Notes under the pieces: generated by a model
Told to the model about the DNA's origin: nothing
The model's input: only the letters and a program-made list of their open reading frames with translations
Databases searched by the model: none
Source of the DNA: Hirudinaria manillensis
Taxonomy: Eukaryota > Annelida > Clitellata > Hirudinida > Hirudinidae
Assembly: GCA_034509925.1 (NCBI GenBank)
Contig: CM067536.1
Span: forward strand, 5,465,501 to 5,529,500
Direction: 5' to 3'
DNA: 64,000 nucleotides
Program-made: the position numbers and the translations under genes
In this document: positions 25,460 to 37,648 of the stretch, one piece after another
Numbering within the stretch: position 1 is the stretch's first letter
Layout: every line of letters begins with the position of its first letter

Positions 25460-25606
25460 CCGGGAAAGCGCGAACGCATCTCCCTAGACGCAAAATTAAT
25501 GCGCCCGAGTTACACCATTTGATGTAATCGCAGGAATCAACCACGTGTGGTCTCCTCCTGGGTGATTCGCCTTCTTGATCGCGTCTCACCTGCGCCAGGT
25601 AAGTTA
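25460..25606 (-). ncRNA. U1: U1 snRNA copy 26
   Basis: Full-length, first of five. Confidence 0.93.
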
Positions 25607-25775
25607 AATTTACGAGGCGAGGTAAACTAGGTTTATGCATCCACCCGAAAAGAGTATATGGTGCTGATTTCAAGTAATAAAATTTTAAGAGATCCTGCAT
25701 CCCTTGAAACCAAATAAAAATTTATAGCACAATTATATCGAAACTCAAATTGAAATGTTATTTTTATTTAATGAG

Positions 25776-25922
25776 CCGGGAAAGCGCGAACGCATCTCCC
25801 TAGACGCAAAATTAATGCGCCCGAGTTACACCATTTGATGTAATCGCAGGAATCAACCACGTGTGGTCTCCTCCTGGGTGATTCGCCTTCTTGATCGCGT
25901 CTCACCTGCGCCAGGTAAGTTA
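25776..25922 (-). ncRNA. U1: U1 snRNA copy 27
   Basis: Full-length, second of five. It shares the AAGAGATCC flank variant with copy 26, so one is a recent duplicate of the other. Confidence 0.93.
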
Positions 25923-26091
25923 AATTTACGAGGCGAGGTAAACTAGGTTTATGCATCCACCCGAAAAGAGTATATGGTGCTGATTTCAAGTAATAAAATT
26001 TTAAGAGATCCTGCATCCCTTGAAACCAAATAAAAATTTATAGCACAATTATATCGAAACTCAAATTGAAATGTTATTTTTATTTAATGAG

Positions 26092-26238
26092 CCGGGAAAG
26101 CGCGAACGCATCTCCCTAGACGCAAAATTAATGCGCCCGAGTTACACCATTTGATGTAATCGCAGGAATCAACCACGTGTGGTCTCCTCCTGGGTGATTC
26201 GCCTTCTTGATCGCGTCTCACCTGCGCCAGGTAAGTTA
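26092..26238 (-). ncRNA. U1: U1 snRNA copy 28
   Basis: Full-length, third of five. Confidence 0.93.
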
Positions 26239-26407
26239 AATTTACGAGGCAAGGTAAACTAGGTTTATGCATCCACCCGAAAAGAGTATATGGTGTTGAT
26301 TTCAAGTAATAAAATTTTAAAAGATCCTGCATCCCTTGAAACCAAATAAAAATTTATAGCACAATTATATCGAAACTCAAATTGAAATGTTATTTTTATT
26401 TAATGAG

Positions 26408-26554
26408 CCGGGAAAGCGCGAACGCATCTCCCTAGACGCAAAATTAATGCGCCCGAGTTACACCATTTGATGTAATCGCAGGAATCAACCACGTTTGGTC
26501 TCCTCCTGGGTGATTCGCCTTCTTGATCGCGTCTCACCTGCGCCAGGTAAGTTA
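26408..26554 (-). ncRNA. U1: U1 snRNA copy 29
   Basis: Full-length, fourth of five. The stem-loop II tetraloop changes from CACG to AACG with the stem kept. Confidence 0.91.
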
Positions 26555-26723
26555 AATTTACGAGGCAAGGTAAACTAGGTTTATGCATCCACCCGAAAAG
26601 AGTATATGGTGTTGATTTCAAGTAATAAAATTTTAAAAGATCCTGCATCCCTTGAAACCAAATAAAAATTTATAGCACAATTATATCGAAACTCAAATTG
26701 AAATGTTATTTTTATTTAATGAG

Positions 26724-26870
26724 CCGGGAAAGCGCGAACGCATCTCCCTAGACGCAAAATTAATGCGCCCGAGTTACACCATTTGATGTAATCGCAGGAA
26801 TCAACCACGTGTGGTCTCCTCCTGGGTGATTCGCCTTCTTGATCGCGTCTCACCTGCGCCAGGTAAGTTA
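26724..26870 (-). ncRNA. U1: U1 snRNA copy 30
   Basis: Full-length, fifth of five, U3-proximal. Confidence 0.93.
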
Positions 26871-27149
26871 AATTTACGAGGCAAGGTAAACTAGGTTTAT
26901 GCATCCACCCGAAAAGAGTATATGGTGTTGATTTCAAGTAATAAAATTTTAAAAGATCCTGCATATTTTGAAACGAATTAAAAATTTATAGCAGAATTAT
27001 ATCGAAACGCAAATTGAAATGTTATTTTTATTTAATGAATGACGTGTGATGATGAATCCTAAAATGAAGAATTATACTTACTCTAGAACTGACACGAAGC
27101 AGAGAGAGGCAGCAGAAGAAGTTATCTTTCATTTAAAAAAAAAAATAAA

Positions 27150-27380
27150 CCAGTCGGATAGCGATTCTCACCTCCCCACCCGTCTGAGACGGGAAGGAGC
27201 GTTCATCGATGGGAAGAGCAGTGGACGTCTTCGTTTCCAAAGACGGCCAAACCACGCCAACCATTCCTCGCGCTCAGTGAGAGACGCCGGGACTCGTCAT
27301 CCTGGTTTGGGTCCCAGAATCAGTTTTGACTGACGTCCTGGCGAAACCATCTATAAAGATGATCCCTGGAAGTATGACTT
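27150..27380 (-). ncRNA. U3: U3 snoRNA copy 14
   Basis: Full-length. It is the last U3 for about 18.6 kb. Confidence 0.92.
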
Positions 27381-28321
27381 CGAAGATACGTAGTTACTCG
27401 CGGTTTTATTAATCGGGATAAAGGACACTGACTGAGGTGGATCAATGAACTATCGAGTCAAAACGTTATGGAAAGAAAATCGATTGGTAAACTTACTGGT
27501 TCTTGATGTGTGAGTAAAAAGAGGCTAGTAAAATGATGCATTTTGGAAATGGAAGAGGCAATGCAGAGTGAATTTGTCATGCTTCTGACCGTTGCTGGCC
27601 ATTTTCCAACGCTAGTTGTTTGGTTTAATTAAGTTTTTATGAAGAAGTGGACTATCGTTTTAAAGGAAGTTAAATATTCAAAATAACGAAATGACACAAC
27701 AGACAGATAAATTTATTTCGATCGAAAATGCTGAAAAAACGAATTGTTGTGATTATCAGCAGGTAGAATGCTCTGGAGAAAATTAATATGGTTTAAGGTA
27801 TTTTATTAAACATACAGCGACATTTCTAAATTCTGTATAAAATAGTTTCGTTAATTTCAAACAAATAAAAAAATTCGTTCATATATTTCCACTTAAATAT
27901 GGTAACTGAAATAACAAAATGGACTTATCGAACAACTCTTTTAAATTCATCAGCAATATTTACAAAAAACTAAAATATTGACGTCATTGAAATAGAACAG
28001 TGATAATGAATTCAATTTTATGAAGACAATCTAGAACTGAAACGACCCAGCGAGAGGCAGTAGAAGTAATCTTTCATTTGTAAGAAATGCAATTTGGAAT
28101 TGAAAGAAGAAATGCAGAGTGATTTTGTCATCCTTGAGATGCGGCCTTTCACGAGTTTATTTGACTGAGTGAATGACGTGTCATGATGATTCCTAAAATG
28201 AAGAATTATACTTACACTAGAACTGACACGAAGCAGCAAAAGAAGTTATCTTTCATTTGAAAAAAATAAAGTTTTAAATTTTTTGGAAACGCAAATTGAA
28301 ATGTTATTTTTATTTAATGAG

Positions 28322-28468
28322 CCGGGAAAGCGCGAACGCATCTCCCTAGACGCAAAATTAATGCGCCCGAGTTACACCATTTGATGTAATCGCAGGAATC
28401 AACCACGTGTGGTCTCCTCCTGGGTGATTCGCCTTCTTGATCGCGTCTCACCTGCGCCAGGTAAGTTA
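28322..28468 (-). ncRNA. U1: U1 snRNA copy 31
   Basis: Full-length, first of an eight-copy run. Confidence 0.93.
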
Positions 28469-28637
28469 AATTTACGAGGCGAGGTAAACTAGGTTTATGC
28501 ATCCACCCGAAAAGAGTATATGGTGCTGATTTCAAGTAATAAAATTTTAAGAGATCCTGCATCCCTTGAAACCAAATAAAAATTTATAGCACAATTATAT
28601 CGAAACTCAAATTGAAATGTTATTTTTATTTAATGAG

Positions 28638-28784
28638 CCGGGAAAGCGCGAACGCATCTCCCTAGACGCAAAATTAATGCGCCCGAGTTACACCATTTGA
28701 TGTAATCGCAGGAATCAACCACGTGTGGTCTCCTCCTGGGTGATTCGCCTTCTTGATCGCGTCTCACCTGCGCCAGGTAAGTTA
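28638..28784 (-). ncRNA. U1: U1 snRNA copy 32
   Basis: Full-length, second in the eight-copy run. Confidence 0.93.
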
Positions 28785-28953
28785 AATTTACGAGGCAAGG
28801 TAAACTAGGTTTATGCATCCACCCGAAAAGAGTATATGGTGTTGATTTCAAGTAATAAAATTTTAAAAGATCCTGCATCCCTTGAAACCAAATAAAAATT
28901 TATAGCACAATTATATCGAAACTCAAATTGAAATGTTATTTTTATTTAATGAG

Positions 28954-29100
28954 CCGGGAAAGCGCGAACGCATCTCCCTAGACGCAAAATTAATGCGCCC
29001 GAGTTACACCATTTGATGTAATCGCAGGAATCAACCACGTGTGGTCTCCTCCTGGGTGATTCGCCTTCTTGATCGCGTCTCACCTGCGCCAGGTAAGTTA
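28954..29100 (-). ncRNA. U1: U1 snRNA copy 33
   Basis: Full-length, third. It combines the GGCGAGG and GTGTTG flank variants, a recombinant type common to the right. Confidence 0.93.
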
Positions 29101-29269
29101 AATTTACGAGGCGAGGTAAACTAGGTTTATGCATCCACCCGAAAAGAGTATATGGTGTTGATTTCAAGTAATAAAATTTTAAAAGATCCTGCATCCCTTG
29201 AAACCAATTAAAAATTTATAGCACAATTATATCGAAACTCAAATTGAAATGTTATTTTTATTTAATGAG

Positions 29270-29416
29270 CCGGGAAAGCGCGAACGCATCTCCCTAGACG
29301 CAAAATTAATGCGCCCGAGTTACACCATTTGATGTAATCGCAGGAATCAACCACGTGTGGTCTCCTCCTGGGTGATTCGCCTTCTTGATCGCGTCTCACC
29401 TGCGCCAGGTAAGTTA
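29270..29416 (-). ncRNA. U1: U1 snRNA copy 34
   Basis: Full-length, fourth in the run. Confidence 0.93.
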
Positions 29417-29585
29417 AATTTACGAGGCGAGGTAAACTAGGTTTATGCATCCACCCGAAAAGAGTATATGGTGTTGATTTCAAGTAATAAAATTTTAAAA
29501 GATCCTGCATCCCTTGAAACCAATTAAAAATTTATAGCACAATTATATCGAAACTCAAATTGAAATGTTATTTTTATTTAATGAG

Positions 29586-29732
29586 CCGGGAAAGCGCGAA
29601 CGCATCTCCCTAGACGCAAAATTAATGCGCCCGAGTTACACCATTTGATGTAATCGCAGGAATCAACCACGTGTGGTCTCCTCCTGGGTGATTCGCCTTC
29701 TTGATCGCGTCTCACCTGCGCCAGGTAAGTTA
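29586..29732 (-). ncRNA. U1: U1 snRNA copy 35
   Basis: Full-length, fifth in the run, with a GGCAAGG flank. Confidence 0.93.
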
Positions 29733-29901
29733 AATTTACGAGGCAAGGTAAACTAGGTTTATGCATCCACCCGAAAAGAGTATATGGTGTTGATTTCAAG
29801 TAATAAAATTTTAAAAGATCCTGCATCCCTTGAAACCAAATAAAAATTTATAGCACAATTATATCGAAACTCAAATTGAAATGTTATTTTTATTTAATGA
29901 G

Positions 29902-30048
29902 CCGGGAAAGCGCGAACGCATCTCCCTAGACGCAAAATTAATGCGCCCGAGTTACACCATTTGATGTAATCGCAGGAATCAACCACGTGTGGTCTCCTCC
30001 TGGGTGATTCGCCTTCTTGATCGCGTCTCACCTGCGCCAGGTAAGTTA
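29902..30048 (-). ncRNA. U1: U1 snRNA copy 36
   Basis: Full-length, sixth in the run, with a GGCGAGG flank. Confidence 0.93.
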
Positions 30049-30217
30049 AATTTACGAGGCGAGGTAAACTAGGTTTATGCATCCACCCGAAAAGAGTATA
30101 TGGTGTTGATTTCAAGTAATAAAATTTTAAAAGATCCTGCATCCCTTGAAACCAATTAAAAATTTATAGCACAATTATATCGAAACTCAAATTGAAATGT
30201 TATTTTTATTTAATGAG

Positions 30218-30364
30218 CCGGGAAAGCGCGAACGCATCTCCCTAGACGCAAAATTAATGCGCCCGAGTTACACCATTTGATGTAATCGCAGGAATCAACC
30301 ACGTGTGGTCTCCTCCTGGGTGATTCGCCTTCTTGATCGCGTCTCACCTGCGCCAGGTAAGTTA
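30218..30364 (-). ncRNA. U1: U1 snRNA copy 37
   Basis: Full-length, seventh in the run, with a GGCAAGG flank. Confidence 0.93.
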
Positions 30365-30533
30365 AATTTACGAGGCAAGGTAAACTAGGTTTATGCATCC
30401 ACCCGAAAAGAGTATATGGTGTTGATTTCAAGTAATAAAATTTTAAAAGATCCTGCATCCCTTGAAACCAAATAAAAATTTATAGCACAATTATATCGAA
30501 ACTCAAATTGAAATGTTATTTTTATTTAATGAG

Positions 30534-30680
30534 CCGGGAAAGCGCGAACGCATCTCCCTAGACGCAAAATTAATGCGCCCGAGTTACACCATTTGATGTA
30601 ATCGCAGGAATCAACCACGTGTGGTCTCCTCCTGGGTGATTCGCCTTCTTGATCGCGTCTCACCTGCGCCAGGTAAGTTA
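30534..30680 (-). ncRNA. U1: U1 snRNA copy 38
   Basis: Full-length, eighth in the run. Two bases are missing upstream near 30721. Confidence 0.93.
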
Positions 30681-30847
30681 AATTTACGAGGCGAGGTAAA
30701 CTAGGTTTATGCATCCACCCGAAGAGTATATGGTGTTGATTTCAAGTAATAAAATTTTAAAAGATCCTGCATCCCTTGAAACCAAATAAAAATTTATAGC
30801 ACAATTATATCGAAACTCAAATTGAAATGTTATTTTTATTTAATGAG

Positions 30848-30876
30848 CCGGGAAAGCGCGAACGCATCTCCCTAGA
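30848..30876 (-). pseudogene. U1: U1 snRNA fragment (stem-loop IV only)
   Basis: Only the last 29 nt of U1 remain. The sequence then jumps into the middle of the long spacer (at the part equivalent to about 990 in the first unit). U3, its promoter and most of a U1 are missing from this unit. AGA is shared by both sides of the junction. Confidence 0.88.
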
Positions 30877-31645
30877 AGAGGCAATGCAGAGTGAATTTGT
30901 CATGCTTCTGACCGTTGCTGGCCATTTTCCAACGCTAGTTGTTTGGTTTAATTAAGTTTTTATGAAGAAGTGGACTATCGTTTTAAAGGAAGTTAAATAT
31001 TCAAAATAACGAAATGACACAACAGACAGATAAATTTATTTCGATCGAAAATGCTGAAAAACGAATTGTTGTGATTATCAGCAGGTAGAATGCTCTGGAG
31101 AAAATTAATATGGTTTAAGGTATTTTATTAAACATACAGCGACATTTCTAAATTCTGTATAAAATAGTTTCGTTAATTTCAAACAAATAAAAAAATTCGT
31201 TCATATATTTCCACTTAAATATGGTAACTGAAATAACAAAATGGACTTATCGAACAACTCTTTTAAATTCATCAGCAATATTTACAAAAAACTAAAATAT
31301 TGACGTCATTTAAATAGAAACAGTGATAATGAATTCAATTTTATGAAGACAATCTAGAACTGAAACGACCCAGCGAGAGGCAGTAGAAGTAATCTTTCAT
31401 TTGTAAGAAATGCAATTTGGAATTGAAAGAAGAAATGCAGAGTGATTTTGTCATCCTTGAGATGCGGCCTTTCACGAGTTTATTTGACTGAGTGAATGAC
31501 GTGTCATGATGATTCCTAAAATGAAGAATTATACTTACACTAGAACTGACACGAAGCAGCAAAAGAAGTTATCTTTCATTTGAAAAAAAATAAAGTTTTA
31601 AATTTTTTGGAAACGCAAATTGAAATGTTATTTTTATTTAATGAG

Positions 31646-31792
31646 CCGGGAAAGCGCGAACGCATCTCCCTAGACGCAAAATTAATGCGCCCGAGTTACA
31701 CCATTTGATGTAATCGCAGGAATCAACCACGTGTGGTCTCCTCCTGGGTGATTCGCCTTCTTGATCGCGTCTCACCTGCGCCAGGTAAGTTA
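31646..31792 (-). ncRNA. U1: U1 snRNA copy 39
   Basis: Full-length, first of the 45-copy run. Confidence 0.93.
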
Positions 31793-31961
31793 AATTTACG
31801 AGGCAAGGTAAACTAGGTTTATGCATCCACCCGAAAAGAGTATATGGTGTTGATTTCAAGTAATAAAATTTTAAAAGATCCTGCATCCCTTGAAACCAAA
31901 TAAAAATTTATAGCACAATTATATCGAAACTCAAATTGAAATGTTATTTTTATTTAATGAG

Positions 31962-32108
31962 CCGGGAAAGCGCGAACGCATCTCCCTAGACGCAAAATTA
32001 ATGCGCCCGAGTTACACCATTTGATGTAATCGCAGGAATCAACCACGTGTGGTCTCCTCCTGGGTGATTCGCCTTCTTGATCGCGTCTCACCTGCGCCAG
32101 GTAAGTTA
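31962..32108 (-). ncRNA. U1: U1 snRNA copy 40
   Basis: Full-length, GGCGAGG flank. Confidence 0.93.
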
Positions 32109-32277
32109 AATTTACGAGGCGAGGTAAACTAGGTTTATGCATCCACCCGAAAAGAGTATATGGTGTTGATTTCAAGTAATAAAATTTTAAAAGATCCTGC
32201 ATCCCTTGAAACCAATTAAAAATTTATAGCACAATTATATCGAAACTCAAATTGAAATGTTATTTTTATTTAATGAG

Positions 32278-32424
32278 CCGGGAAAGCGCGAACGCATCTC
32301 CCTAGACGCAAAATTAATGCGCCCGAGTTACACCATTTGATGTAATCGCAGGAATCAACCACGTGTGGTCTCCTCCTGGGTGATTCGCCTTCTTGATCGC
32401 GTCTCACCTGCGCCAGGTAAGTTA
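32278..32424 (-). ncRNA. U1: U1 snRNA copy 41
   Basis: Full-length, GGCGAGG flank. Confidence 0.93.
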
Positions 32425-32593
32425 AATTTACGAGGCGAGGTAAACTAGGTTTATGCATCCACCCGAAAAGAGTATATGGTGTTGATTTCAAGTAATAAAA
32501 TTTTAAAAGATCCTGCATCCCTTGAAACCAATTAAAAATTTATAGCACAATTATATCGAAACTCAAATTGAAATGTTATTTTTATTTAATGAG

Positions 32594-32740
32594 CCGGGAA
32601 AGCGCGAACGCATCTCCCTAGACGCAAAATTAATGCGCCCGAGTTACACCATTTGATGTAATCGCAGGAATCAACCACGTGTGGTCTCCTCCTGGGTGAT
32701 TCGCCTTCTTGATCGCGTCTCACCTGCGCCAGGTAAGTTA
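32594..32740 (-). ncRNA. U1: U1 snRNA copy 42
   Basis: Full-length, GGCGAGG flank. Confidence 0.93.
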
Positions 32741-32909
32741 AATTTACGAGGCGAGGTAAACTAGGTTTATGCATCCACCCGAAAAGAGTATATGGTGTTG
32801 ATTTCAAGTAATAAAATTTTAAAAGATCCTGCATCCCTTGAAACCAAATAAAAATTTATAGCACAATTATATCGAAACTCAAATTGAAATGTTATTTTTA
32901 TTTAATGAG

Positions 32910-33056
32910 CCGGGAAAGCGCGAACGCATCTCCCTAGACGCAAAATTAATGCGCCCGAGTTACACCATTTGATGTAATCGCAGGAATCAACCACGTGTGG
33001 TCTCCTCCTGGGTGATTCGCCTTCTTGATCGCGTCTCACCTGCGCCAGGTAAGTTA
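32910..33056 (-). ncRNA. U1: U1 snRNA copy 43
   Basis: Full-length, GGCGAGG flank. Confidence 0.93.
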
Positions 33057-33225
33057 AATTTACGAGGCGAGGTAAACTAGGTTTATGCATCCACCCGAAA
33101 AGAGTATATGGTGTTGATTTCAAGTAATAAAATTTTAAAAGATCCTGCATCCCTTGAAACCAATTAAAAATTTATAGCACAATTATATCGAAACTCAAAT
33201 TGAAATGTTATTTTTATTTAATGAG

Positions 33226-33372
33226 CCGGGAAAGCGCGAACGCATCTCCCTAGACGCAAAATTAATGCGCCCGAGTTACACCATTTGATGTAATCGCAGG
33301 AATCAACCACGTGTGGTCTCCTCCTGGGTGATTCGCCTTCTTGATCGCGTCTCACCTGCGCCAGGTAAGTTA
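33226..33372 (-). ncRNA. U1: U1 snRNA copy 44
   Basis: Full-length, GGCGAGG flank. Confidence 0.93.
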
Positions 33373-33541
33373 AATTTACGAGGCGAGGTAAACTAGGTTT
33401 ATGCATCCACCCGAAAAGAGTATATGGTGTTGATTTCAAGTAATAAAATTTTAAAAGATCCTGCATCCCTTGAAACCAATTAAAAATTTATAGCACAATT
33501 ATATCGAAACTCAAATTGAAATGTTATTTTTATTTAATGAG

Positions 33542-33688
33542 CCGGGAAAGCGCGAACGCATCTCCCTAGACGCAAAATTAATGCGCCCGAGTTACACCAT
33601 TTGATGTAATCGCAGGAATCAACCACGTGTGGTCTCCTCCTGGGTGATTCGCCTTCTTGATCGCGTCTCACCTGCGCCAGGTAAGTTA
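33542..33688 (-). ncRNA. U1: U1 snRNA copy 45
   Basis: Full-length, GGCAAGG flank. Confidence 0.93.
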
Positions 33689-33857
33689 AATTTACGAGGC
33701 AAGGTAAACTAGGTTTATGCATCCACCCGAAAAGAGTATATGGTGTTGATTTCAAGTAATAAAATTTTAAAAGATCCTGCATCCCTTGAAACCAAATAAA
33801 AATTTATAGCACAATTATATCGAAACTCAAATTGAAATGTTATTTTTATTTAATGAG

Positions 33858-34004
33858 CCGGGAAAGCGCGAACGCATCTCCCTAGACGCAAAATTAATGC
33901 GCCCGAGTTACACCATTTGATGTAATCGCAGGAATCAACCACGTGTGGTCTCCTCCTGGGTGATTCGCCTTCTTGATCGCGTCTCACCTGCGCCAGGTAA
34001 GTTA
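33858..34004 (-). ncRNA. U1: U1 snRNA copy 46
   Basis: Full-length, GGCGAGG flank. Confidence 0.93.
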
Positions 34005-34173
34005 AATTTACGAGGCGAGGTAAACTAGGTTTATGCATCCACCCGAAAAGAGTATATGGTGTTGATTTCAAGTAATAAAATTTTAAAAGATCCTGCATCC
34101 CTTGAAACCAAATAAAAATTTATAGCACAATTATATCGAAACTCAAATTGAAATGTTATTTTTATTTAATGAG

Positions 34174-34320
34174 CCGGGAAAGCGCGAACGCATCTCCCTA
34201 GACGCAAAATTAATGCGCCCGAGTTACACCATTTGATGTAATCGCAGGAATCAACCACGTGTGGTCTCCTCCTGGGTGATTCGCCTTCTTGATCGCGTCT
34301 CACCTGCGCCAGGTAAGTTA
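34174..34320 (-). ncRNA. U1: U1 snRNA copy 47
   Basis: Full-length. One extra C in the upstream flank makes this repeat 317 bp. Confidence 0.93.
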
Positions 34321-34490
34321 AATTTACGAGGCGAGGTAAACTAGGTTTATGCATCCACCCGAAAAGAGTATATGGTGTTGATTTCAAGTAATAAAATTTT
34401 AAAAGATCCTGCATCCCTTGAAACCCAATTAAAAATTTATAGCACAATTATATCGAAACTCAAATTGAAATGTTATTTTTATTTAATGAG

Positions 34491-34637
34491 CCGGGAAAGC
34501 GCGAACGCATCTCCCTAGACGCAAAATTAATGCGCCCGAGTTACACCATTTGATGTAATCGCAGGAATCAACCACGTGTGGTCTCCTCCTGGGTGATTCG
34601 CCTTCTTGATCGCGTCTCACCTGCGCCAGGTAAGTTA
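34491..34637 (-). ncRNA. U1: U1 snRNA copy 48
   Basis: Full-length, GGCGAGG flank. Confidence 0.93.
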
Positions 34638-34806
34638 AATTTACGAGGCGAGGTAAACTAGGTTTATGCATCCACCCGAAAAGAGTATATGGTGTTGATT
34701 TCAAGTAATAAAATTTTAAAAGATCCTGCATCCCTTGAAACCAATTAAAAATTTATAGCACAATTATATCGAAACTCAAATTGAAATGTTATTTTTATTT
34801 AATGAG

Positions 34807-34952
34807 CCGGGAAAGCGCGAACGCATCTCCTAGACGCAAAATTAATGCGCCCGAGTTACACCATTTGATGTAATCGCAGGAATCAACCACGTGTGGTCTC
34901 CTCCTGGGTGATTCGCCTTCTTGATCGCGTCTCACCTGCGCCAGGTAAGTTA
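34807..34952 (-). ncRNA. U1: U1 snRNA copy 49
   Basis: 146 nt. One G (RNA sense) is missing from the GGG at the base of stem-loop IV, weakening that stem. Confidence 0.88.
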
Positions 34953-35121
34953 AATTTACGAGGCAAGGTAAACTAGGTTTATGCATCCACCCGAAAAGAG
35001 TATATGGTGTTGATTTCAAGTAATAAAATTTTAAAAGATCCTGCATCCCTTGAAACCAAATAAAAATTTATAGCACAATTATATCGAAACTCAAATTGAA
35101 ATGTTATTTTTATTTAATGAG

Positions 35122-35268
35122 CCGGGAAAGCGCGAACGCATCTCCCTAGACGCAAAATTAATGCGCCCGAGTTACACCATTTGATGTAATCGCAGGAATC
35201 AACCACGTGTGGTCTCCTCCTGGGTGATTCGCCTTCTTGATCGCGTCTCACCTGCGCCAGGTAAGTTA
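35122..35268 (-). ncRNA. U1: U1 snRNA copy 50
   Basis: Full-length, GGCGAGG flank. Confidence 0.93.
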
Positions 35269-35437
35269 AATTTACGAGGCGAGGTAAACTAGGTTTATGC
35301 ATCCACCCGAAAAGAGTATATGGTGTTGATTTCAAGTAATAAAATTTTAAAAGATCCTGCATCCCTTGAAACCAATTAAAAATTTATAGCACAATTATAT
35401 CGAAACTCAAATTGAAATGTTATTTTTATTTAATGAG

Positions 35438-35584
35438 CCGGGAAAGCGCGAACGCATCTCCCTAGACGCAAAATTAATGCGCCCGAGTTACACCATTTGA
35501 TGTAATCGCAGGAATCAACCACGTGTGGTCTCCTCCTGGGTGATTCGCCTTCTTGATCGCGTCTCACCTGCGCCAGGTAAGTTA
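35438..35584 (-). ncRNA. U1: U1 snRNA copy 51
   Basis: Full-length, GGCGAGG flank. Confidence 0.93.
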
Positions 35585-35753
35585 AATTTACGAGGCGAGG
35601 TAAACTAGGTTTATGCATCCACCCGAAAAGAGTATATGGTGTTGATTTCAAGTAATAAAATTTTAAAAGATCCTGCATCCCTTGAAACCAATTAAAAATT
35701 TATAGCACAATTATATCGAAACTCAAATTGAAATGTTATTTTTATTTAATGAG

Positions 35754-35900
35754 CCGGGAAAGCGCGAACGCATCTCCCTAGACGCAAAATTAATGCGCCC
35801 GAGTTACACCATTTGATGTAATCGCAGGAATCAACCACGTGTGGTCTCCTCCTGGGTGATTCGCCTTCTTGATCGCGTCTCACCTGCGCCAGGTAAGTTA
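35754..35900 (-). ncRNA. U1: U1 snRNA copy 52
   Basis: Full-length, GGCAAGG flank. Confidence 0.93.
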
Positions 35901-36069
35901 AATTTACGAGGCAAGGTAAACTAGGTTTATGCATCCACCCGAAAAGAGTATATGGTGTTGATTTCAAGTAATAAAATTTTAAAAGATCCTGCATCCCTTG
36001 AAACCAAATAAAAATTTATAGCACAATTATATCGAAACTCAAATTGAAATGTTATTTTTATTTAATGAG

Positions 36070-36216
36070 CCGGGAAAGCGCGAACGCATCTCCCTAGACG
36101 CAAAATTAATGAGCCCGAGTTACACCATTTGATGTAATCGCAGGAATCAACCACGTGTGGTCTCCTCCTGGGTGATTCGCCTTCTTGATCGCGTCTCACC
36201 TGCGCCAGGTAAGTTA
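36070..36216 (-). ncRNA. U1: U1 snRNA copy 53
   Basis: Full-length. One change 5' of the Sm site (GCGCAUUAA to GCUCAUUAA in RNA sense). It shares this and the flank variant GTGTTTATTTC with copy 62. Confidence 0.91.
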
Positions 36217-36385
36217 AATTTACGAGGCAAGGTAAACTAGGTTTATGCATCCACCCGAAAAGAGTATATGGTGTTTATTTCAAGTAATAAAATTTTAAAA
36301 GATCCTGCATCCCTTGAAACCAAATAAAAATTTATAGCACAATTATATCGAAACTCAAATTGAAATGTTATTTTTATTTAATGAG

Positions 36386-36532
36386 CCGGGAAAGCGCGAA
36401 CGCATCTCCCTAGACGCAAAATTAATGCGCCCGAGTTACACCATTTGATGTAATCGCAGGAATCAACCACGTGTGGTCTCCTCCTGGGTGATTCGCCTTC
36501 TTGATCGCGTCTCACCTGCGCCAGGTAAGTTA
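36386..36532 (-). ncRNA. U1: U1 snRNA copy 54
   Basis: Full-length, unremarkable copy. Confidence 0.93.
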
Positions 36533-36701
36533 AATTTACGAGGCAAGGTAAACTAGGTTTATGCATCCACCCGAAAAGAGTATATGGTGTTGATTTCAAG
36601 TAATAAAATTTTAAAAGATCCTGCATCCCTTGAAACCAAATAAAAATTTATAGCACAATTATATCGAAACTCAAATTGAAATGTTATTTTTATTTAATGA
36701 G

Positions 36702-36848
36702 CCGGGAAAGCGCGAACGCATCTCCCTAGACGCAAAATTAATGCGCCCGAGTTACACCATTTGATGTAATCGCAGGAATCAACCACGTGTGGTCTCCTCC
36801 TGGGTGATTCGCCTTCTTGATCGCGTCTCACCTGCGCCAGGTAAGTTA
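36702..36848 (-). ncRNA. U1: U1 snRNA copy 55
   Basis: Full-length, unremarkable copy. Confidence 0.93.
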
Positions 36849-37017
36849 AATTTACGAGGCAAGGTAAACTAGGTTTATGCATCCACCCGAAAAGAGTATA
36901 TGGTGTTGATTTCAAGTAATAAAATTTTAAAAGATCCTGCATCCCTTGAAACCAAATAAAAATTTATAGCACAATTATATCGAAACTCAAATTGAAATGT
37001 TATTTTTATTTAATGAG

Positions 37018-37164
37018 CCGGGAAAGCGCGAACGCATCTCCCTAGACGCAAAATTAATGCGCCCGAGTTACACCATTTGATGTAATCGCAGGAATCAACC
37101 ACGTGTGGTCTCCTCCTGGGTGATTCGCCTTCTTGATCGCGTCTCACCTGCGCCAGGTAAGTTA
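37018..37164 (-). ncRNA. U1: U1 snRNA copy 56
   Basis: Full-length, unremarkable copy. Confidence 0.93.
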
Positions 37165-37333
37165 AATTTACGAGGCAAGGTAAACTAGGTTTATGCATCC
37201 ACCCGAAAAGAGTATATGGTGTTGATTTCAAGTAATAAAATTTTAAAAGATCCTGCATCCCTTGAAACCAAATAAAAATTTATAGCACAATTATATCGAA
37301 ACTCAAATTGAAATGTTATTTTTATTTAATGAG

Positions 37334-37479
37334 CCGGGAAAGCGCGAACGCATCTCCCTAGACGCAAAATTAATGCGCCCGAGTTACACCATTGATGTAC
37401 TCGCAGGAATCAACCACGTGTGGTCTCCTCCTGGGTGATTCGCCTTCTTGATCGCGTCTCACCTGCGCCAGGTAAGTTA
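37334..37479 (-). ncRNA. U1: U1 snRNA copy 57
   Basis: 146 nt. One base is missing from the stem-loop III loop and one change lies in its 5' strand. Confidence 0.88.
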
Positions 37480-37648
37480 AATTTACGAGGCAAGGTAAAC
37501 TAGGTTTATGCATCCACCCGAAAAGAGTATATGGTGTTGATTTCAAGTAATAAAATTTTAAAAGATCCTGCATCCCTTGAAACCAAATAAAAATTTATAG
37601 CACAATTATATCGAAACTCAAATTGAAATGTTATTTTTATTTAATGAG

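Larger units (their letters stand above)
28322..30847. repeat. 316-bp tandem U1 repeats, eight-copy run
   Basis: Head-to-tail 316-bp repeats, each one U1 gene plus about 169 bp of flank, with no U3. Adjacent repeats alternate between GGCAAGG and GGCGAGG types. Confidence 0.93.
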
